A stretch of DNA of 64,000 bases from Opisthorchis felineus (Eukaryota > Platyhelminthes > Trematoda > Opisthorchiida > Opisthorchiidae): NCBI GenBank assembly GCA_004794785.1, contig SJOL01003030.1, forward strand, positions 87,198-151,197, in the 5' to 3' direction. This document shows, in pieces, positions 30,201 through 39,200 of the stretch. The notes beneath the pieces were generated by a model. That model worked only from the letters and a program-made list of their open reading frames with translations. It searched no databases and was not told the DNA's origin. Numbering within the stretch: the stretch's first letter is position 1; every line of letters begins with the position of its first letter. Position numbers and translations under genes: made by a program.

Positions 30201-33200
30201 TATCCAAAGCTGAATCTCGTATAGGACCCTCGCGAATAGAATCAGTGCGTTCAAACGGATGGAAGGTGAGTTCATCTTGTCCAACTAGAGGTACAGAACA
30301 AAATGTGAGCAGAGATGTGTAAAGCAGCACTCTACCAAGCAAAGTATGAGCAGGCCATGTACTGTGACCTTATAGTTGGATGGCAATATTGGGCTGCGTT
30401 AGGTTGCAGGTTTGAACAAGACAGATAACTGAGTAACCAGGTGGCAACTACAAACGTTAATGGATTCCGTCACCAAAGTAAACATAGCGACCATGATTAG
30501 TTCAAAGTAGGGGTGCTCGACCCAGTATTCAGTCGCTGCATCTCGAATCTCAGAAGAAGGTGCCCCGAAAAACAGAGACTAAGGATGCTTTGGCCCACCA
30601 GTGGAGTCTTACTCGGATTTCAGCTGAGTGAATAAAGCGTCGGTCGCTGCACAAGATGGAATTTGAAAAATAAACTTTCAGCGATGGTGCGCAATTGCTC
30701 GGTGGAAATCAAGGGAATAAGTCGTGCAGTTTATTTCCTTTTCTATTAGCTTCAACCATTAAAGCTGTTGGTGTGAACAGATAGTTTGAATCCCGTTTTA
30801 TCTGTTTAGTCAAGTAGTATTGATATGACTAAGTGGCCAAGCACGGAGAAAGGAGGACATCCTTAGTTGTACACGAGTTGAGTTCGGTGCATGAATTGGA
30901 GAAAATGGGACATTTTACAGCTAATCCCTTGCAGGTAAAGTTGTACAATGTACATACGGGCACCAAAGTGGATAAAAATCATCCTTAGCGGTGTCTATAA
31001 CAGACAATCCTTTCAGTCTGTCGGTCCACAATTACAAGAACACGATGCTCCAAAAAGTGCCCCTTAGTCGACTAATTTTACGCTAGTCTCATACAGACAA
31101 ATCTGTGTGTGATAGTCTGTACAACAGATCGAGCTCAGGTTTAGGGGACGGAAAAATTGAATTTGAAGGTAAGAATGCGAACGAATGTGACAACAACCAG
31201 GTGGTCGAACTCACACACGTCCTCAGTACCACCATCAGCGTCCGGAGTTTGGTCAGAAGAAGGATTTTCCAGCATATTGGTCGACCAGTGCGCCGTTGTT
31301 CCAGACAACCATTGGCGTGGAAATAGAACCAACGGGCGGCGGGCTGTTAGAAATTGAGACAATGCTTCCAGAGCAGCCGTTGATAGCGTGATACTTGAAG
31401 TATTCGCGTAATCTAGGCAGGTGAAGAAGGCCTGCGACCATTGTCGATCATCCAGTTCATTTGTGTACTGAGGGGTGTTGTGACTAGAGATATCAGACGA
31501 AGTTAGGCGAGGATCATCGGTTTCCAGTTTGGAGCGGACTACTTTGTTGGGCGTGGATTCTGAAAGATTGTTTTAAAATGGACGTGAATTTCAACAATCT
31601 TGAGCACAAGCCCAGGTACATATAAGCGGACAAAAGACCTGGATACAGTGATGTTACAGACAGAAGCCTGGTTGTATGGCTAGTTGTTCAAATGTACCAC
31701 ACGTGGTCCACGGATGATCACACTATGGAGAATTGACGCTTGTACAAGTGCCCTGGCGGGGCTTCAAGATTCAAAGAGAGAAATGCCAAGAACTCGCGGG
31801 CTTAACTTCTGCAACAGAGTGAGTCCGATTCAACACGTTATTAAAACACGCGAAATTCTTTTAACACATTGTATTGGATGGATACGAGGAATTCCAAGAA
31901 AAGAAACTGAAGGGGGTGTCAGCACAGCTGATACTTTAGCGAAAAAATTGGCATTTCCCACACAAGCGCACATGGTCACGCAAAGTACCCCTTAAACAAA
32001 GGAACGTCGTAAGTTTGTCCAAAAAAGAAACCTCTGGGCTCCAAGGAAATTTGCCTGTAGCTTTGAAATATCGGATCCATCAGTCTTCCCCCAATATGGA
32101 TCTCTCTTGTAGACATGACCACTTTGTTTTCCAAAGGTGCCCCTATCTAAGAAGCCAAGACAAATGAACCAAAACAGACAAACCTGATGTAAGAGACTCG
32201 CTAGGTCCCATAGCTGAGGCGCGCACACGCAGATTAGCGCTGGAAGCACGTTTAGCTTCTTGCTCGACAGCTACAGGGTTGGATCGGAGGACCTGCTGCC
32301 AAGCTATAGACAAGTAGCGCAGTGTGCTGAGGAGACCGGCGGCTACATTGGTTGAGGGCCGTTCCGTTCCACCTAGGTCACCTGCGAAGGAGACGAACCC
32401 AAAAGAAAACATCCACGATACAGGTTACTATAAAAAACGGCAGTGGTAAAACGGGAAGAAATCCTGGTTGCGTTGTAAACACAGAAAACGTGCCGAAAAT
32501 GCATAGGTTAAATACCACCGAAGCTACGCAGAACCAACATTTGGAATAATTTCAAACAAACGACTAGTAGATGTGCCCGCCAGGTGGCATGAGATAGAAA
32601 TATGGTCTGAAGTTACCATCGAGTGGATAATTTTTAGCAACAGAATTTTCGGCAATGTTGTGGCAGACGCCAGGTGATATGAAGAAGGCATGAGTTTTAA
32701 TCTACCGGCAATAATCCGGAATCATGTTGTGCATTAAGGTCAACGGAAAACTGTTTTATTGTACTTAACGTCAATGATCTTGTTGCACACGGTTGGCGAT
32801 ACTCGCTTCGGGGTGCTGTATCATAGATTGCGCACTTTACTGATGAACTCTACCGATTTATTGATTTTAGTTTCCAGTACTGAGTGGTATTTGCGTTCCG
32901 TGGAGTGGTCTAGGTTTCCAATGCTTTCAACGAAATCGATACCGTTGCCTGTCAGAAAAAAGTTACCGAGACCATTTCCCTGAAAAAACACGCTACTCAT
33001 AAGGTTATTGAAAACCCTTCAACAGTCTACTAGCGGTTTCGCCCCTATTTGGGGCACATCACGTAGGCATAGTCCCCGAGTTTTCATAAGTTACCTGAGT
33101 GACGCAAGGCATTTGTTTTCAGATTACTTTGGTGTTAACTGATTATCATGAATGAGAGACTCAGTTGAGTTTCCGTTAAGACCAAAGTAATTTACAAACG

Positions 33201-36200
33201 AGCGTATTTCTCCCCATTGCGTGCAATTTAGTGTCCCGGTAGAACATGAGGTCAATGGAAACCCCGGGACTATGTTTACCTGATGAACTCCAAGAAGGGC
33301 GAAGCTAGTAGTGGGCATTCCAGGTTTTCAGCAACCTTATGAGAAGTGCGTTAAGGCCAAGAAAATGTACTGCGATATCTCGAATATCTCGTGCCTGTGT
33401 GCAGCAAATTCAGTTGAAGATATCCCGTAGTGTGTTTATAGAACGATTCCGTGGGCGTTCCCTATCAACAACAAAAACAATGGTTTAGCTGGAACACCCA
33501 CTCCGTGCCTAGCTGTCATGAAATCCGAAAGAAGCACGAGGGCTGAGATACTGCCAGTTTGCCCAAACCTAAACAGGAGTGTCTTAATCACTGAACTATC
33601 TCGAGCTCCTGTACGTCAGTTTGGTGTACACAGTCTACTCGTCTACCGGTTCACAAGGCAGATGTCCAGGAGGGATACTGACACCTACAATCGCAAGGCA
33701 ACAAAGCAACGAAAATCTGAAATATTCATTGTAGTGACAGGCAAAGCCGACAGTGAAGCACTCTCGCTTGGCAGCAACCTATCTTTTCGTATTCCATGAA
33801 TCCGTTCTCCTAACGTGGACGTATTCGCCCTTTGGGGCCATCACTGGCAACTCTTGTGGTCAACAGAGCTCCTGCATTCGTACATGGGACAAAAATGAAA
33901 GTCGGAAGGTTCGCTCTGTGATGTTCTCTCGGTCGCACGTGCAGTTGGCAGTTGAACTGGTGATGAAAGTTCAAGGCTCGGAACTTAAACTCACGGTTAT
34001 TCAGAACACAAAACACGGATTACAGACAGGAGTACGGGTAAATGAAACAACAGTAGACCTACGGAGAATTCGTTGGAGCAAAAGCCGAAACAGAGTCAGT
34101 GGGACACGTGAGTACTGGCAGGTTAGCACCAAAGTTTGAGCGACCGAACGACGAATCAAAGCCGTTTCGGACGAGAGTCGCACCAACTGTTTTCGTAAAA
34201 ACTGTGACAAAAAGATGCGTAAAAGACACAGGCAGGATGACGTTTTTCCGGTTAGTCAGCGCGCCATATAAACAAACCGATGAGTGTTGCTTCAAAACAA
34301 TCACCGCTGTGCGCGGACTGAAAGCAATAAGCAGAGCTGATCAATATGTATGCACAGAAGAAAATGTCGATCAAAGTACGAGATAAAACAAGTACGGCGA
34401 CATATGGCAGATACCTGCAGAACGTAATTCTGCACTGCAGTCTCATCGGCACATAAGAGACAGAAGTTCAGAGGTCATAGTACACTTGAGGTTAGGTTAA
34501 TGAAATATTTAGATGCGAAACAGCACGGTTAACTGCTGTATCGAGATGCTTGGTTAGCATCTGCTTCTGTTTTGCTTTGAAGAGCAAGTCAGAAGAATGC
34601 CAATTTAGTGTGACAATAGATACAGCCGAAAGCATGGAAAAAGGTTGAAGCATACCGTAGCTGGGCTGGCTCAAACAGTTCTGGAATAAGCCCAATAAAA
34701 AAGAGTGAGGTATGATCGCAGCTGGAGTACACCTGTAGGGGGACCATTAACATCGTGCAGTACTGAACCGCTAGTTGTACGAAATAATCTGGAAGCGGAA
34801 ATCCAACAGAATTTGATTAAAGATAACAAAGGCACTGCTTTCAGGTGATCAGGAAGAAGTATGTTCCACACGCTGAAACAGAAGTATCTTTGCATTTATT
34901 GTGAACTGGACTCAATGATATTTCGCATCCTCGTGCCAAGCAACACGATTTCCTAGTTGAGTCGCTGAGCAAATGTGTTAGATGACACGTAGTTAGAAAC
35001 CGGATGTCCTAAGATGAATACAGTCCAGAAAGCGGTTGAAATTTGATCCGAAGAGGTTAAGGGGATGTAAAAGTAGGTGAAAACATAGATGGAATTCGGA
35101 GGTGCTAATGGACGCATTTACTTTTTCTATACATATTGAACCCACAATATCTTACTGATGAAAAGAATTTTGCGCTAGAGAAAACTACTAAGCCAGTGAT
35201 CTTTGGAGAAACTTGAAAAGAGGGGCCAGTTGAAGCTCAGTGGTATGATGGTTTTGTATTACAACCACAGGCTTTGTCGCTCTCTAGTTGAACTGCGTAA
35301 AAATTAAAGTGAATTCGGTCGTGATAAAGATTGAACGGTGGCTGTTGCCCTGTTCGCTGAGCTGGGTAATATGGCTGCAAACGTTTCATTACCTACCGAG
35401 GTTGTCATCACTGCGTAGTAATTTGGCGGTGCGTCGGTGTGTGGGCGTTGAGAAGTACTGTGTGCAGGCTTATATAGGTCTTGAGGACTAAGAAGATAGT
35501 GGCTGTTGGTTGTTATTTGTCGGCCTGTTCAGATTGCCAGTCCCGTTTGTTAAATGAATGGCTAGTTCTATTATTGTCACGTGATCTGTCCGTTCCCTTT
35601 GAGCTGTCCGATGGCCGACCAATCAGGGAGCTGGCCAGCCATCCCACAAACTGGACGAAGCATCCAAACCAACCGACAAATCATACTCAGAAGCCACCCA
35701 TATTAATTGAGCTGCCACAATTAATCTCGATAGACTGAGGGGTATTCGGAATACACCGCCGACAGTGAGTGTGACGCACACAGCACAGAAATGATTTTCG
35801 CTGTGCAAAACTGAACAAGATTTCCGACTGGAGCGAAATTCATTCGAATTCAAACGTCTTTCTGACCACATATGCATCTGTAACCTCTGAACATCAAAAG
35901 GATCTGAGTCACTCACAAACTGGTCACTCGTGAATCCAACATCTGATCGGAATGTCAGTAGTGTGAATCTGAGGTTGAAATGACAAGTATGATACGATCA
36001 CATAGTCCCTGAACGGCACTCATCAGCAATGCCGACAGTCACAGATGGCACCCTGTTTTATCGATTACAAAAGACTTTTAAGGTGTCTTGTATAGGTGCC
36101 CTAACTATTTAGGTCCGAAAAGTCTTTCTCTGTGGTTTGGACGAACAAAGATACAATAGCGCTTGTAACACCTCTGAGCGTTATGAGCTGCGCGACAAAA

Positions 36201-39200
36201 TTAGTCGGGACGTGAACCCGTTGCGCTGATGTATTGATAGGAGGATCGCGAAGAATCGGATGAAGTTCTCCGACAGCACTCGAACTGAACCGCGGCCAGA
36301 CTAAACATGACATCAGAAGTCAATTACACCGAACTTGTGTTCATTGCGAAAACAAAATGTATGTTTCTCTGAGGTGGAGTCTTCAGCCTTTATTAAGCTG
36401 TCGCTCTTGTTTCAAATTTCCACTGACTAAACACAGCTGGCGACCATACTCAAGAATAGTTAGATCATCGCAGTGAAAGACCGATGTCGGAACGATGGAA
36501 AAACTTGCATAAGTCACAGTATACAGCTCACCGGTTAGTCATCTCAGGAATTGATCGCATCATTCGTTGCGTGCACATATTCAAGGAAACACCCTTTGTA
36601 ATCAGCATGAGAACCGACGGAAAGTGAGTACTCAACGCCACATAATTTGTCTTGTGAACCAGGAAAGGATGCCAGTAGACCTTGAGTTTGAATATCCGCT
36701 GTGAATCGAACCGCTCCACATGCTAAGTCGCGAGTGAAAAACGTCCCCCTCAACTGAGGACAACTGCCCGAGAAAATATTCTTTATGTTTCTTGTTCCCT
36801 ATCGTTGAAATTGGCTTAAAGCTTCTAACTTTTTCACAGGCATCTGTTTCCTTTGTGTTCACTAAAAAACTGTAGAGCTTGAACGTGACGCAATGTCATG
36901 TGAATATCATGACAAAATATATTTAGACACATCAATAGAGAAACCTTGTGGATAATCCAATGTCCATTGGAACAGTTCGCACCCTACATAAGCAAATGTG
37001 ACACAACAGAATGAAAAGTCAAGAGAAAAGCCGTAGGAGAAATAAATTCCGTGATAGAGTGAACCCACTGACTAGTCATAGGATTGTTGGGACTTGACTA
37101 GAGGAAAATCAGGGACGCAGGTGGTAGACAAAGGGGCGAGCTAAGCTGAACCTACATCAACAAGCTCCCGTTCAGTTGCATGACAAAACAGTTGAGAGGC
37201 AATCTGCCCAAAATGTTCCGACAGCACATCGAAAACCGACTCGTCGTCTCGCTCGCAAATCGTGACAAGAACCGGGAGAAGGTTCAAAGTGTAGAACCTA
37301 CATGTGTTGGAGAGGAAACGGAAGGCGTACAGTTGATGTTTAATGGTTGCGAATGTTAAGTACAGTAGATCTGCGTACTAGGCGGAGACTTACCTTCGTT
37401 TGGACGCCCGGATTCGATGCACTAGACCAGTGAACTTGTTGAGCGCCACAGTCACAGTTCTAGCATTGGCGTTGCGCTTCAATTCCAGGAACAGTTCAAA
37501 AATGACCTGATGTGTCATGCTTACACGAAGCAGCTGAAGCGAACGGAGAGGACAGCGACCGCGCCAGTGGATAAGTCGAGTACAACAAAGTAAACTGGGA
37601 GTACAGTCGTTTTGCGGGACGGGGAGGGCCTCTTCGCACCCGAAGAGGAACCCCCGAAAAATGAAATATCAACGAATATTAATAGCTAAAATTGTTTTCT
37701 GGTCTACAAAATAGTTCAGCTGTAACACCCCTTCGATGCCTAGCTGCCATTTACCAGAAGGAAGCACGAGGGCTGAGACACTGCCAGGCTGCCCAAGCCT
37801 AGACAGGAGTAGTCGAGATGTGGAGGTCGGGCTCCAACGAAGGACCTTTCGGTCAGTATGTTCGCACACTAACCACTGAGCCATCTCGGCTCTATTCTAC
37901 AAAATAAACTAAATAGATGTGACACCTTCATAATAATGCTCTCGCGCTCCTAGCAGCATTGACTGCCAACAGGACAATGGTATATTGACGCGCGTTTAGG
38001 TATACTATTCGTCTTAGGATTAACTCAGCCACTTTCCAGAGTAAATAGCACCATGTCAACGTCTTAAGCTGTCGACCCAGATTCATTAGTTGACTGTTAG
38101 CGACTGATAAACTAGGCACTGTGATTAAACCATGCTACCACACCAGCGGGTTCAATAACTGAAAAAGTATTACTTATTCTATTCTTGTCGTTCATAGCGA
38201 TCCACATGGCAGAGCCGACAAGAACCATGCCGGACGGCCCTCACGTCTCAGTTATAAATATGTAAGAGTGAGGAAATTCCGGCGAAGTCGCACCAGAAAA
38301 AGTGAATACTCCATTGCGCACTCCAGAAAGTGGTTTTACACACCAATGCAACTGGTACAGAAGGTGTGAGATGCGCTATTGCTAGTTTCCCCTACCTTCA
38401 AAAAACATACAAAGTGCATCTTGGTGTTCTCAGATGTTGGCTCGAGAGTCTTACCAACTACCCCACTATTGCATCACGGACACTGTAATGAAATCCAGCC
38501 AATGAGTGAGCAGCTTGATAACTATTCATCTGTTCTGTATTGTTCTTCGACCTACTCCGTGGTGCAGTTGGGCTTTTGTGTAAGCGAAGTATATCAGTAT
38601 ACGTCTTCCCCCTTCGGAACCAAGTACCCGTGACTTCCATGTTCAGCCCTCTCGGCAAGGATACAGTGAAATACTCATCTCAGATAATCAGGAATGACAG
38701 AACCAGGCAGCGATTCCGTTCGTCTGCTTCAAACGAACCACAGCTGCAATTTTCGACTGCTCCTATCTGGGTATGAGCAATCTGGCAGCAAATCAGCTGT
38801 CGTCTTTACTTCGGGTTACATGGCAGCTATACGCTGAAGGGGTGCCACGGCGGGGTGGGTTCTTCTGTTGAAAACTCAAAATAAATAAGGAAGGGTAAAC
38901 CCGTGATGGTCGGTGTACCGACAATGAATTAATCGTGCAACTACAGGCCGTGAATGATTTATAAGTGGTTCGGGGGATTTGCTAGCTTGGCCTAAGTGGG
39001 AATGACGAAAAACTACTTAGGGGACTAATCTAACTGGATTCCCAGATGCAAAAGATGGATAACAATAGAAAACGTTGGGCTCACGAGAGCCATCCGTTCG
39101 CTGAGAAGACAATCACTGGGACATCCAATCAACTTCGCAAAGCCTGCCTTGCCGCATTCAGACTTCGGGGTCGACAATCTTATCCCCAGCTAAGAGCTTA

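Noticed and set aside
36101..36753. Huntingtin exon candidates in intron 3
   Set aside because: Their peptides do not match huntingtin, and exon 4 at 34063-34201 fully accounts for the missing segment with correct phase.
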